Assembly (NCBI RefSeq): GCF_900109115.1
Contig: NZ_FNYV01000011.1
Location: forward strand, 124,001-188,000
Direction of reading: 5' to 3'
DNA from: Micromonospora phaseoli
GTDB taxonomy: Bacteria > Actinomycetota > Actinomycetes > Mycobacteriales > Micromonosporaceae
Length of the DNA: 64,000 bases
Positions 20,246 to 28,314 of the stretch are shown piece after piece. How positions within the stretch are numbered: position 1 is the stretch's first letter; the number at the start of each line of letters is the position of its first letter. The notes beneath the pieces were generated by a model, which was not told where the DNA came from, searched no databases, and was given only the letters and a program-made list of their open reading frames with translations. The position numbers and the translations under genes are program-made.

Positions 20246-21497
20246 GGTCCAACTCCGCTCGGATGTCCTGGAACGCGGTGTAGTTCGCGATGACCTCCAG
20301 CCGCCCTGGTGGTACCGCCCGGACGGCGTCGTCGAAGGAGCGGACGTACTGGAACGGCACGTCGTTGACCTCCAGCCGGACGGCGAGGTCGTATGCCCGG
20401 TCACCGGTGATCAGAACCTGGCGCCCGCGTAGCGGGGCGAAGTCGACGTCGAAGAGCCAGGAGGTGTCCAGGCCGTCGGGGTCGCGGGCGTTGATGGAGA
20501 GCAGGGTCGGTGCCTCGTCGGCCATGTCGAAGGCCTCCAGCCAACTGGCCGGGTTCTTGGCCAGCAGCAGCCGGACGGTGCGCCCGTCCCGCACGACCTG
20601 GGCGTACCGGCCGGCGACCGAGGTGACATCGCCGAGCCGGGGAACCGCGTCGAACGGGCGTACGCCGAACTCGGCGGCGACCGCGAGGGCGGTGGCCGCG
20701 TTGCCGACGTTCACCTTGCCCGGAAGCTGGAGCTTCACCTTGTACCAGGCGCCGGTCGGGTCGACCACGCCCTGGTCGTCCACGGTCCACTGCGGGTCGG
20801 GCCGGCGCAGCGGGCAGCCGGTGCACCACCACTGGTCGCCGGAGCGTTGGATGGTCGAGCCGCACTCGGGGCAGACCCACGAGTCGTCGTGCCACCGTTG
20901 CCCCGCCGAGAACCAGGTGACGTGCGGCGCAGTGATCCGCTGGTCGTGGGTGGCCGGCGGGGTGGCCGCCCAGACCACCATCGGGTCGTCGGCGTTGGCG
21001 ATGATGCGGACGTCGGGGTGGCGGATCAGCGCCGCGCGCCAGAGCTGCGCCATCATGGCGACCTCCTTGGCCCGGTCCAACTGGTCGCGGGAGAGGTTGA
21101 GCAGCGCCACCACGTGCGGGTCGGTCGCCTCGATCACCTGGGCGAGGTAGTGCTCGTCGACCTCCAGCACCGCGTAGGGGGTGCTGCCCGCCTTGGCCAG
21201 CGCGGAGGTGTGCCCGGTGGGCATGTTGGCGCCGAACGAGTTGGTGGCGACCCGGCCGAGCACCCCGACGGCCGCGGCGGCCAGCCGGGTGGTCGTGGTC
21301 TTGCCGTTGGTGCCGGAGATCAGCGCGATCGCCCGTCCGGCGGAGAGGTGGGCGAGCAGCTCCGGGTCGATCTTCAGGCCGATCCAGCCACCGATCACCG
21401 AGCCGTCGCCACGGCCCGCAGCCCGCGACAGTGCCGCGGCGGTCCGTGACACGGAGCTGGCCACCTTCGCCCGCAGGGGCATCTTCGCGTCCGTCAC
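20235..21497 (-). CDS. murT: Lipid II isoglutaminyl synthase subunit MurT
   Basis: A 420-residue Mur-ligase-like protein. The ATP-binding P-loop SGTNGKTTTT lies at 61-70, and a four-Cys zinc ribbon characteristic of MurT is at C209, C212, C225 and C228. The C-terminal DUF1727 domain ends TAFQDIRAELDRVN. With GatD it converts D-Glu of lipid II to D-isoGln, which actinobacteria need for efficient cross-linking. The longer open frame to 21779 lacks a start signal; GTG 21497 lies 7 bases after TAACCT, suggesting a leaderless transcript. It is divergent from mraZ and so placed at the edge of the dcw cluster. Confidence 0.94.
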   Translation of the reverse strand: MTDAKMPLRAKVASSVSRTAAALSRAAGRGDGSVIGGWIGLKIDPELLAHLSAGRAIALISGTNGKTTTTRLAAAAVGVLGRVATNSFGANMPTGHTSALAKAGSTPYAVLEVDEHYLAQVIEATDPHVVALLNLSRDQLDRAKEVAMMAQLWRAALIRHPDVRIIANADDPMVVWAATPPATHDQRITAPHVTWFSAGQRWHDDSWVCPECGSTIQRSGDQWWCTGCPLRRPDPQWTVDDQGVVDPTGAWYKVKLQLPGKVNVGNAATALAVAAEFGVRPFDAVPRLGDVTSVAGRYAQVVRDGRTVRLLLAKNPASWLEAFDMADEAPTLLSINARDPDGLDTSWLFDVDFAPLRGRQVLITGDRAYDLAVRLEVNDVPFQYVRSFDDAVRAVPPGRLEVIANYTAFQDIRAELDRVN

Positions 21498-21648
21498 GCG
21501 AGCGAGGTTACCGGACCGGACGACCCGCCAGATCGCCGCCGACGGCGATCGGTCCGGTCCGGCTTTCGCGACGACCGGACGGCCGTGCTCGACCGGACGG
21601 AGTCGATCTATGTCGGAAAGCGGACCCGCCCCGGGCGGCGTCCGGCCC

Positions 21649-21665
21649 TCCACTCCGCTCCACCC
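21649..21665 (-). promoter_or_regulatory. Pair of MraZ-type boxes in inverse orientation
   Basis: Read on the minus strand, GGTGGAG and AGTGGAG occur ten bases apart, the same sequence and spacing as the three boxes over the mraZ promoter about 75 bases away. They face murT. They could be a second MraZ binding array or chance in GC-rich DNA. Confidence 0.4.
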
Positions 21666-21719
21666 CGGCTGACGTGCGGTTTTGCTGCCCGACACGGCGC
21701 GCCACGCGGTCGATTCTGG

Positions 21720-21751
21720 TTGCGAGTGGAGGGAAGTGGAGTAGAGTGGGG
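21720..21751 (+). promoter_or_regulatory. mraZ promoter overlapped by three MraZ boxes
   Basis: TTGCGA (21720-21725), a 16-base spacer and TAGAGT (21742-21747) form a promoter candidate. Overlapping it are three direct repeats AGTGGAG, AGTGGAG and AGTGGGG starting at 21725, 21735 and 21745, exactly ten bases apart. MraZ is known to bind tandem GTGG-containing repeats with about one-turn spacing and to control its own operon, so this is the expected autoregulatory site. Confidence 0.75.
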
Positions 21752-21835
21752 CGCATTGGTGGGGCCGGGAGGGGCCCACCGGCCCGGGGGGTCAGCGGCG
21801 CGCGAACGCCGCTAAAAGGGCGAGGGGGTTGGGCC

Positions 21836-22267
21836 GTGTTTCTCGGCACCCACACTCCGCGCCTGGACGACAAAGGCCGGTTGATCCTTCCGGCGAAGTT
21901 CCGGGATGAGCTGGCGGGGGGTGTCGTGATCACCAAAGGGCAGGAGCGCTGCCTCTACGTATTCCCGACGCCGGAGTTCCAGCGGATCGCGGAGCAGTTG
22001 CGCGCGCAGCCGATGACGCACAAGGCCGCTCGGGCCTACGGCCGTGTCTTCTTCGCCAGCGCGCACGACGAGGTGCCGGACAAGCAGGGTCGGGTGACCA
22101 TACCCGCCCATCTGCGCACGTACGCGGGGCTCGACCGTGACCTGGTGGTCATCGGCGCGAGCACCCGGGTGGAGATCTGGGACAGGGTCGCCTGGGAGAC
22201 CTACCTCGCCGAGAGCGAAGACGACTTCGCCGACATCGAGGAAGGGGTGCTGCCAGGCGGTCTGTAG
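21836..22267 (+). CDS. mraZ: Transcriptional regulator MraZ
   Basis: A 143-residue protein made of two SpoVT-AbrB-type halves. The first reads FLGTHTPRLDDKGRLILPAK and the second DEVPDKQGRVTIPAHLR, each with the DxKGR/QGR..iPa motif. It starts at GTG 21836 behind GAGGGGG. It is the first gene of the dcw cluster and binds its own promoter boxes. The longer upstream reading frame is not supported because the family begins at MFLGTH. Confidence 0.95.
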   Translation: MFLGTHTPRLDDKGRLILPAKFRDELAGGVVITKGQERCLYVFPTPEFQRIAEQLRAQPMTHKAARAYGRVFFASAHDEVPDKQGRVTIPAHLRTYAGLDRDLVVIGASTRVEIWDRVAWETYLAESEDDFADIEEGVLPGGL

Positions 22268-22316
22268 GGCGTGGCGACGCCCGACGTACTGCGAGATCTC
22301 CAGCCGCTTTCGAGTT

Positions 22317-22342
22317 CCTGGCATCCCTTCCCCGATGCCAGG
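22317..22342 (+). repeat. Hairpin between mraZ and rsmH
   Basis: CCTGGCAT at 22317-22324 pairs perfectly with ATGCCAGG at 22335-22342 around a C-rich 10-base loop. It lies in the 208-base space between mraZ and rsmH. There is no T tract. It may be a transcript processing or partial termination signal. Confidence 0.5.
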
Positions 22343-22475
22343 CGCGCGATCCGACCGAAGGGCCGTGGCCCGACGGGCGGGCGGAGAGCGGATGGGGATC
22401 TGGCGGTACGACGGCACGGCGTCGTCCGACGAGCAGGGCGCGAGGAAGAAACCGGTTCAACCAGTGGGGGTCGAC

Positions 22476-23582
22476 ATGGGGGAGCTACGCGGCACGCACG
22501 TGCCGGTGCTGCTCGAGCGGTGTCTCGAGCTGCTGGCCCCCGCACTGGGCCGGGGTCGGCGCACGGTTCACGTCGACGCGACGCTGGGCCTGGCCGGGCA
22601 CGCCGAGGCGGTGTTGCAGGCCCATCCGGAGACGATCCTGGTGGGCCTGGACCGGGACACCGAGGCACTCGCCCACGCCCGGGTGCGGTTGGCCCGGTTC
22701 GCCGGCCGGGTCCACCTGGAGCACGCCGTCTACGACGAGCTGCCCGAGGTGCTCGACCGGCTGGGCTTTCCGTCCGTGGACGGGGTCCTGTTCGACCTCG
22801 GCGTCTCCTCGTTGCAGCTCGACGCGCCCGACCGCGGGTTCGCGTACGCGCAGGACGCGCCGCTGGACATGCGGATGGACCAGACCCGGGGGGTGACCGC
22901 CGAAGAGGTGGTCAACTCCTACCCGCACCCGGATCTGGCCCGGGTGCTGCGGGTCTACGGCGAGGAGAAGTTCGCCGGACGAATCGCCTCGGCGATCATC
23001 CGGGAGCGGGAGCGCGGCCGGATCACCTCGTCGGCTCGGCTGGCCGAGCTGGTCCGGGAGTCGATCCCGGCACCGGCCCGACGAACCGGCGGACACCCGG
23101 CAAAGAGAACGTTTCAGGCTTTACGGATCGAGGTAAACAGGGAACTGGCAGCGCTGGAGACGGCGCTGCCGGCCGCTCTCGACAGGCTTTCCGTCGGCGG
23201 TCGCCTGGTGGTCCTGTCCTACCACTCGCTGGAGGACCGGCTCACCAAACAGGCGCTCGCCGAGCGGGTCCGCAGCACGGGCCCGATCGACCTTCCGGTC
23301 GAACTGCCCGGGTCAGAGCCGACGTTCCGGCTGCTCAGCCGGGGCGCGGAACTGCCCGGGGAGGTGGAGGTCGCCGCGAATCCGCGGGCCGCTTCGGTGC
23401 GCCTGCGGGCCGCGGAACGGATTGATCCACAGGCAGCACAGCGGGGGCGTACCGACCGCGAACGGTACCGCCGCCGAGGCAAGGCGATGCACCAACCGGG
23501 GACGGGATCAGCCACGGGATCCGGCTCGGATCCGCGGCGGATGCCGGGGGACACCACGGACGAAGAGGGGGAGGGGACATGA
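22476..23582 (+). CDS. rsmH: 16S rRNA m4C1402 methyltransferase RsmH
   Basis: A 368-residue SAM-dependent methyltransferase of 16S rRNA. Motifs include the start RGTHVPVLLERCLELLAP, the SAM-binding VDATLGLAGHAEAVL, and GVLFDLGVSSLQLDAPDRGF and KRTFQALRIEVNREL, all classic MraW signatures. ATG 22476 is preceded by GGGGG at 5 bases. An in-frame ATG at 22392 would add 28 residues. The C-terminal ~60 residues are a hydrophilic extension beyond the catalytic core. The stop overlaps the ftsL-like gene by ATGA. Confidence 0.94.
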   Translation: MGELRGTHVPVLLERCLELLAPALGRGRRTVHVDATLGLAGHAEAVLQAHPETILVGLDRDTEALAHARVRLARFAGRVHLEHAVYDELPEVLDRLGFPSVDGVLFDLGVSSLQLDAPDRGFAYAQDAPLDMRMDQTRGVTAEEVVNSYPHPDLARVLRVYGEEKFAGRIASAIIRERERGRITSSARLAELVRESIPAPARRTGGHPAKRTFQALRIEVNRELAALETALPAALDRLSVGGRLVVLSYHSLEDRLTKQALAERVRSTGPIDLPVELPGSEPTFRLLSRGAELPGEVEVAANPRAASVRLRAAERIDPQAAQRGRTDRERYRRRGKAMHQPGTGSATGSGSDPRRMPGDTTDEEGEGT

Positions 23583-24190
23583 ACGTTGACAAGCGCCGGG
23601 ACAACGCCGGCGTCGGGCAGCGCGCACCGCGGTCGGGGGGCCGGATCGCGGCGGAGCGGGCCCGGGGGGTCGGGAACGGCAACAGCACGCGGCGGACGGA
23701 CCGGATGAACCAGCCGGAGGAGACTCGCGCCCGGGGGGCGCGCGAGTTTCCGACCCAGGGCAGCGCGGCGCTGCGTCCGGTCGAGCGTGCCGCCGCCACC
23801 GCCGAGCGGGCGGAGTCGCCGCGGTTGCGGGTCGCGCCGCCGCCGCCGGTACGGGTGCCCCGGGCGCCCTTCGCGGCGCTCGTGGTGGTGCTGGTCGTCG
23901 GTGGGGTGCTCGGCATCTTGGCGGTCAACACGAAGATCAACGAGAACGCCTTCCGGCTGGACGAACTGCAGCAGCAGCAGGCCAAGCTCGACGTCGAGCA
24001 GCAGCAGCTGAAGAAGCAGATCGCCGAGTCCGAGTCGCCGGGCAACCTCGCCGCCCAGGCCCGCAAGCTGGGTCTGGTCGAGTCGGGTGAGCCGGCGTAC
24101 ATCCGGCTGCCGGACGGCAAGGTGATCGGCGTGCCGCAGCCGGCCGGCGGGCAGCTGTCCATCGCGAGCCAGCAGGGCACGGAGGGGTAG
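23579..24190 (+). CDS. ftsL: FtsL-like septum protein
   Basis: A 203-residue bitopic protein. Residues 1-95 are cytoplasmic, basic and low complexity. A single membrane segment lies at about 96-117, followed by a Gln/Leu-rich coiled coil at about 125-155 and the short domain NLAAQARKLGLVESGEPAYI. Layout and position between rsmH and ftsI identify it as FtsL, which joins FtsB and FtsQ to activate FtsW/FtsI at the septum. The sequence is poorly conserved, so position carries much of the weight. It overlaps rsmH by ATGA and lies three bases before ftsI. Confidence 0.82.
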   Translation: MNVDKRRDNAGVGQRAPRSGGRIAAERARGVGNGNSTRRTDRMNQPEETRARGAREFPTQGSAALRPVERAAATAERAESPRLRVAPPPPVRVPRAPFAALVVVLVVGGVLGILAVNTKINENAFRLDELQQQQAKLDVEQQQLKKQIAESESPGNLAAQARKLGLVESGEPAYIRLPDGKVIGVPQPAGGQLSIASQQGTEG

Positions 24191-24193
24191 ACC

Positions 24194-26455
24194 GTGTCAC
24201 CGAGGTCGGAGGAACCGCGCCGGGACGCCACAGGCTCCCGGCGCGGTTCGTCGCGTGGCGGCGGGGATCGTGGTGCCGGGGATCGTGGTGCCGGGGATCG
24301 TGGCGTGCCGCCCCGGGCGCCGGGGGAGCGGGGCGGGGAGCCGGGCATCGGCGGCATCTCCGACGCCCGTGCCTACACCCCGCGGGGCCGCACCATCCGC
24401 GAGGGCGCGCCGACGGCTGGCGCCGGCCGCACCGAGCAGCGGCGTACCCCGCGCAGCAGCCGGTCACAGGACCCGTTCCGCCCCGCGTTGCAGGTGCTCG
24501 ACGGCGGCCGGTCCACCGCGAACCGGGCCGGCGGACGGCAGGGCGCGCCGGCCCGTCGGGACGGCGCCGCCGGGCGGACCACGGTGGTCCGGACCGTCAC
24601 CGACCGCAGCCCGCGCGACGAGCCGGCGGCCCCGCCGCGGCGGCGGGTGACCGGCCGCGAGCCGCGCCGCGGTGACCGGCCGGCCGGCCGCCGGCCGCCC
24701 CGCAAGCCGCCCCGGCCGCCTCGGCTCGCCGACCCCGGCCGCCGGCTGCGACTGGGCACCGCGCTGGCCATGGCGCTCTTCGTCGCGGTCGGCGTACGGC
24801 TCGTGGTCCTCCAGGCGGTCGACACCCCGGCGTACGCCGACGGCGGGCTCGCCGACCGGACCCGGACCGTGCAGCTGCCCGCGCCGCGCGGGGCGATCTA
24901 CGATCGATCCGGCGAGGCCGCGCTGGCGCACAGCGTCGAGGCCCGGTACGTCTACGCCGACCCGACCCGGATCGTGGACATCGCGGCGACCGCCGGCGCG
25001 CTCTCCCCGCTGCTGGGCATCCCGGCCTCGGAGCTGGCCGAGAAGATGCGACCGCGCAAGCGGATCAACGGCGTCGACTCACAGTTCGAGTACCTGGCCC
25101 GAGGGGTGGAGATCGACCGCGCCAAGGAGATCATGGCGCTCAAGCTGCCCGGCATCAACACCCACCGCGACGAGCGGCGCGAGGTGCCCGGCGGTGACCT
25201 GGCCGCCAACCTGATCGGCTTCACCAGCCTGGACATGGTCGGGCTGGAAGGGCTGGAGGCGCGCTTCGACGACCTGCTGCACGGTGAGGACGGCCAGCGG
25301 GTCTTCGAGGTCGGCCTCGGCGACCTGGCCGCCCCCATCCCGGGCGGCTACAGCATCACGACCAAGGCCAAGCCGGGCAGCTCACTGGTCCTCACCATCG
25401 ACCGCGACCTGCAGTACATGGTGCAGCGCATCCTCAGCGAGCGGATGCAGCAGGTGCAGGGCAGCACCGGCGCCGCCGTGGTGCTGGACGCGCGTACCGG
25501 GGAGGTGCTGGCCCAGGCGAGCCACCCCACGTACAACGCGGCGAAGCCCTTCCCCAGCGAGCCGACCGACCGGGAGGACGCGGCCACCAGCTTCGTGGTC
25601 GACCCGGGCTCGGTGCACAAGGCGATCACGTTCGGGGCGGCGTTGCAGGAGGGCGTGATCACCCCCGACACCTCGTTCCCGGTGGCCAACGGCATCCGCA
25701 AGGGCGACACCTGGTTCCCCGACACCCACTTCGCGAACGGGCGGCGGATGAGCGTGGCCGGCATGATGGCGTACTCCTCCAATGTCGGCACCATCCAGAT
25801 CGCCGACAAGCTCGGCGCGGAACGCCTGCTCGACTACCAGCGGCGGTTCGGTCTGGGCAAGCCGACCGAGGTCGGGATGCCCGGCGAGGCGAGCGGGCGG
25901 TTGCTGCCGGTGCAGGAGTGGAGCGACTCGTCGTACGGGTCGGTGCCGATCGGGCACAGCGTTGACGCCACCCCGTTGCAGATGGCCGCCGCGTACGCCG
26001 CCATCGCCAACGACGGCACGTACATCCAGCCGCACCTGGTCAAGGAGACGATCGCCCCGGACGGGAAGCGCACCCCGGCGGTGCAGCCGGAGACCCGCCA
26101 GGTGCTCAGCCCGACCAACGCCGCGGCGCTGCGTACGCTCCTGGAGGCGGTCACCACCGTGGACGACGCCACCGGGGTGGCCGCTGCGGTCCCCGGCTAC
26201 CGGGTGGCCGGCAAGACCGGCACCGGGTTTCGACTGGTCGAGGGCAAGAAACAGCCCGGCGATGTCGCCTCGTTCATCGGGATGGCGCCGGCGGAGAATC
26301 CGAAATATGTGATCGCGGTCTTCGTACACAGCCCGAGTGGCGGCGGTGGCCAGATCTCGGCTCCGGCTTTCCGGGACATGATGACCTTCACTCTCCGCCA
26401 TTTCCGGGTACCGCCGTCGAGTGAACCGGCACCGAAATTCACCGTGTTTCCATAG
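24194..26455 (+). CDS. ftsI: Division-specific transpeptidase FtsI (class B PBP)
   Basis: A 753-residue penicillin-binding protein. A long cytoplasmic Arg/Gly/Pro-rich N-terminus of about 185 residues precedes the single membrane anchor (LGTALAMALFVAVGVRLVVL). The transpeptidase domain has SxxK at S473-V-H-K, SxN at S528-S-N530 and KTG at 674-676. It cross-links septal peptidoglycan with FtsW. The N-terminal region includes three copies of a 15-base repeat (GDRGA units). GTG 24194 follows ftsL by three bases. No PASTA repeat is visible. It ends before a 338-base non-coding gap with a strong palindrome. Confidence 0.95.
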   Translation: MSPRSEEPRRDATGSRRGSSRGGGDRGAGDRGAGDRGVPPRAPGERGGEPGIGGISDARAYTPRGRTIREGAPTAGAGRTEQRRTPRSSRSQDPFRPALQVLDGGRSTANRAGGRQGAPARRDGAAGRTTVVRTVTDRSPRDEPAAPPRRRVTGREPRRGDRPAGRRPPRKPPRPPRLADPGRRLRLGTALAMALFVAVGVRLVVLQAVDTPAYADGGLADRTRTVQLPAPRGAIYDRSGEAALAHSVEARYVYADPTRIVDIAATAGALSPLLGIPASELAEKMRPRKRINGVDSQFEYLARGVEIDRAKEIMALKLPGINTHRDERREVPGGDLAANLIGFTSLDMVGLEGLEARFDDLLHGEDGQRVFEVGLGDLAAPIPGGYSITTKAKPGSSLVLTIDRDLQYMVQRILSERMQQVQGSTGAAVVLDARTGEVLAQASHPTYNAAKPFPSEPTDREDAATSFVVDPGSVHKAITFGAALQEGVITPDTSFPVANGIRKGDTWFPDTHFANGRRMSVAGMMAYSSNVGTIQIADKLGAERLLDYQRRFGLGKPTEVGMPGEASGRLLPVQEWSDSSYGSVPIGHSVDATPLQMAAAYAAIANDGTYIQPHLVKETIAPDGKRTPAVQPETRQVLSPTNAAALRTLLEAVTTVDDATGVAAAVPGYRVAGKTGTGFRLVEGKKQPGDVASFIGMAPAENPKYVIAVFVHSPSGGGGQISAPAFRDMMTFTLRHFRVPPSSEPAPKFTVFP

Positions 26456-26597
26456 CGGCCACACCGGTTGCCGACCTGAAGGCTGAGCTGGGCTGGTGTG
26501 CCATGGGTTCCGGCAATTCTGGGCCGAAGTCCGGTGTTTCGGTCCGGAGCTGGTTACGCAGGACGTGGCCGCCGATGGCGAGCATTTCCCGAACGAA

Positions 26598-26639
26598 CGT
26601 GATGTCACCCAGACATATCTATTTCTGGGTGACATCACG
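26598..26639. repeat. Perfect 16-bp palindrome in ftsI-murE gap
   Basis: CGTGATGTCACCCAGA at 26598-26613 is followed after the 10-base AT-rich loop CATATCTATT by its exact complement at 26624-26639. The arms are much less GC-rich than flanking genes. It could act as a transcription terminator, though no T tract follows, or belong to a dispersed palindromic repeat family along with the elements at 860, 30888 and 57367. Confidence 0.75.
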
Positions 26640-26779
26640 CTCGTGACCAGAACCTGGCCCCACCGCTCGGAGGCCCGAGCGGAGCCGGCGCGTCCGCCGG
26701 GAGATGGGCTGACGCCCTCGGCGGAACCCCCGCAGACGGAGATTCAGGCGCGCCGTGCGGCGGGGACCGCGCGACCGGG

Positions 26780-26785
26780 TAGGGT
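26780..26785 (+). promoter_or_regulatory. Candidate -10 of murE
   Basis: TAGGGT lies 8 bases before the murE GTG, which has no Shine-Dalgarno site. Transcription starting at the usual distance would begin at or just before that GTG, giving a leaderless or near-leaderless mRNA. Confidence 0.45.
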
Positions 26786-26793
26786 CTGACGCC

Positions 26794-28314
26794 GTGCGCG
26801 GCAATCCTCGTCCCCGTACCGTGCCCGGAATTCGGCTCGGTGACCTAGCCGCCCGGCTCACCGTGGCGCCCTCCACCAGCGCCGATCCGGTGGTGACCGG
26901 GGTGACCCACGCCAGCCAGGAGGTCCACCCCGGTGATCTGTACGCGGCCCTGCCGGGCGCGCGGCGGCACGGCGCGGAGTTCGCCGCCGGCGCGGCGGCG
27001 GCCGGCGCGGTCGCAATCCTCACCGACCCGGCCGGGGCCGAACTGGCCGCCGGGAGCGGGCTGCCGGCCCTGGTGGTGGCCGATCCGCGGGCGGTGCTCG
27101 GCACGCTCGCCTCGGCCATCTACGGCGACCCGACCGCGCAGCTGCTCGTGATCGGGGTGACCGGCACCGCCGGCAAGACCTCCACGGCGTACCTCATCGA
27201 GTCGGGGCTGCGCGCCGCCGGCCACACCACCGGACTGATCGGCACCGTGGAGACCCGGCTCGGCGAGCTGGTGGTGGACAGCGTGCGCACCACGCCCGAG
27301 GCCACCGACCTGCACGCGATGCTGGCCGCCGCCCGCGAGCGCGGGGTCACGGCGGTGGTCATGGAGGTCTCCAGCCACGCCCTGGCGATGGGCCGGGTCG
27401 GCGGGGTGCGGTTCGCCGTCGGTGGCTGGACCAACTTCGGCTCCGACCACCTCGACTTCCACTCCGACACGGGGGACTACTTCGCGGCCAAGGCGCGGCT
27501 GTTCGACGGCCGCTGCGGCGTGGAGGTGCTCAACCACGACGACCCGGCGCTGAAGGGGCTGTTCACGCCGGCCACGGTCAGCTTCTCGGCGGCCGGCGAC
27601 CCCGCCGCGACCTGGTGGGCCGAGCACGTCGACGGTGCGGGGTACGCCCAGCGGTTCACCGCCCACGGCCCGGACGGGCTGGACCTGCCCGCCGGGGTGG
27701 CGTTGCCGGGTCGACACAACGTGTCCAACGCCCTGCTGGCCATCGCCGCCCTGGTCGCGGCCGGTGTCGCTGCGGTGACCGCTGCCGAGGGGGTGGCCGC
27801 CTGTGGCGGTGTACCCGGCCGGCTGGAGTCGGTGGGTGTCGTCGGCGGGGTGCGCGGGGTGGTCGACTACGCGCACAAGACGGACGCCATCGTGGCCGCC
27901 CTGGCCGCGCTGCGCGAACTCAGCACCGGCCGGCTGATCTGCGTGATCGGCGCGGGCGGCGACCGGGATCGCGGCAAACGGCCGATGATGGGCGCCGCGT
28001 CCGCCGAGGGCGCCGACGTGGTGGTGGTGACCGACGACAACCCGCGTACCGAGGACCCCGCCGCGATCCGGGCCGAGGTGCTCGCCGGCGCCTACCGGGC
28101 CGGGGCGCCCGCCCGGATCGTCGAGGTCGCCGGGCGCCGCGCGGCGATCGACGCCGCGGTCCGGTTGGCGGCACCGGGTGACGTGGTGGCGGTGCTCGGC
28201 AAGGGCCACGAACGTGGCCAGGAGGTCGCTGGCGAGGTGTACCCGTTCGACGACCGGACCGAACTGGCCGACGCGCTGCGGGCCCGCTTCGGAGATCTGG
28301 AGGGCTCGCAGTGA
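26794..28314 (+). CDS. murE: UDP-MurNAc-tripeptide ligase MurE (meso-DAP adding)
   Basis: A 506-residue Mur ligase that adds the third stem-peptide residue. The P-loop GVTGTAGKTST is at about 121-131, and the DNPR motif at 415-418 (TDDNPRTED) indicates meso-diaminopimelate rather than lysine as substrate. MEVSSHALAMGRV is the conserved middle-domain motif. The frame opens at 26755, but GTG 26794 fits the family N-terminus and lies just after a TAGGGT hexamer. It overlaps murF by GTGA. Cytoplasmic. Confidence 0.95.
   Translation: MRGNPRPRTVPGIRLGDLAARLTVAPSTSADPVVTGVTHASQEVHPGDLYAALPGARRHGAEFAAGAAAAGAVAILTDPAGAELAAGSGLPALVVADPRAVLGTLASAIYGDPTAQLLVIGVTGTAGKTSTAYLIESGLRAAGHTTGLIGTVETRLGELVVDSVRTTPEATDLHAMLAAARERGVTAVVMEVSSHALAMGRVGGVRFAVGGWTNFGSDHLDFHSDTGDYFAAKARLFDGRCGVEVLNHDDPALKGLFTPATVSFSAAGDPAATWWAEHVDGAGYAQRFTAHGPDGLDLPAGVALPGRHNVSNALLAIAALVAAGVAAVTAAEGVAACGGVPGRLESVGVVGGVRGVVDYAHKTDAIVAALAALRELSTGRLICVIGAGGDRDRGKRPMMGAASAEGADVVVVTDDNPRTEDPAAIRAEVLAGAYRAGAPARIVEVAGRRAAIDAAVRLAAPGDVVAVLGKGHERGQEVAGEVYPFDDRTELADALRARFGDLEGSQ

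Larger units (their letters stand above)
21498..21835. other. Divergent control region between murT and mraZ
   Basis: A stretch of 338 bases without a convincing gene. It holds the candidate murT -10 (TAACCT read on the minus strand, 21510-21505), a minus-strand pair of GTGGAG boxes (21649-21665), and the mraZ promoter with three plus-strand boxes (21720-21751). A GC-rich inverted repeat, GCGGCG...CGCCGC, lies just upstream of the mraZ ribosome binding site. Confidence 0.65.
26456..26793. other. Intergenic region between ftsI and murE
   Basis: A 338-base gap that interrupts the otherwise tightly packed dcw cluster. It is less GC-rich than the genes and carries a perfect 16-bp palindrome (26598-26639) and, at its right end, a TAGGGT hexamer next to the murE start. 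I see no credible gene in it. It probably ends the mraZ-ftsI transcript and starts a murE one. Confidence 0.6.

Noticed and set aside
20235..21779. MurT extended to the upstream start at 21779
   Set aside because: The extra 94 residues have no family similarity and would run through the mraZ promoter boxes; GTG 21497 gives the normal N-terminus.
22392..22475. Upstream ATG of rsmH giving a 28-residue extension
   Set aside because: The extension looks unlike the family start, which begins close to the RGTHVPVLLERC motif; ATG 22476 has a purine-rich site in front. It remains possible.
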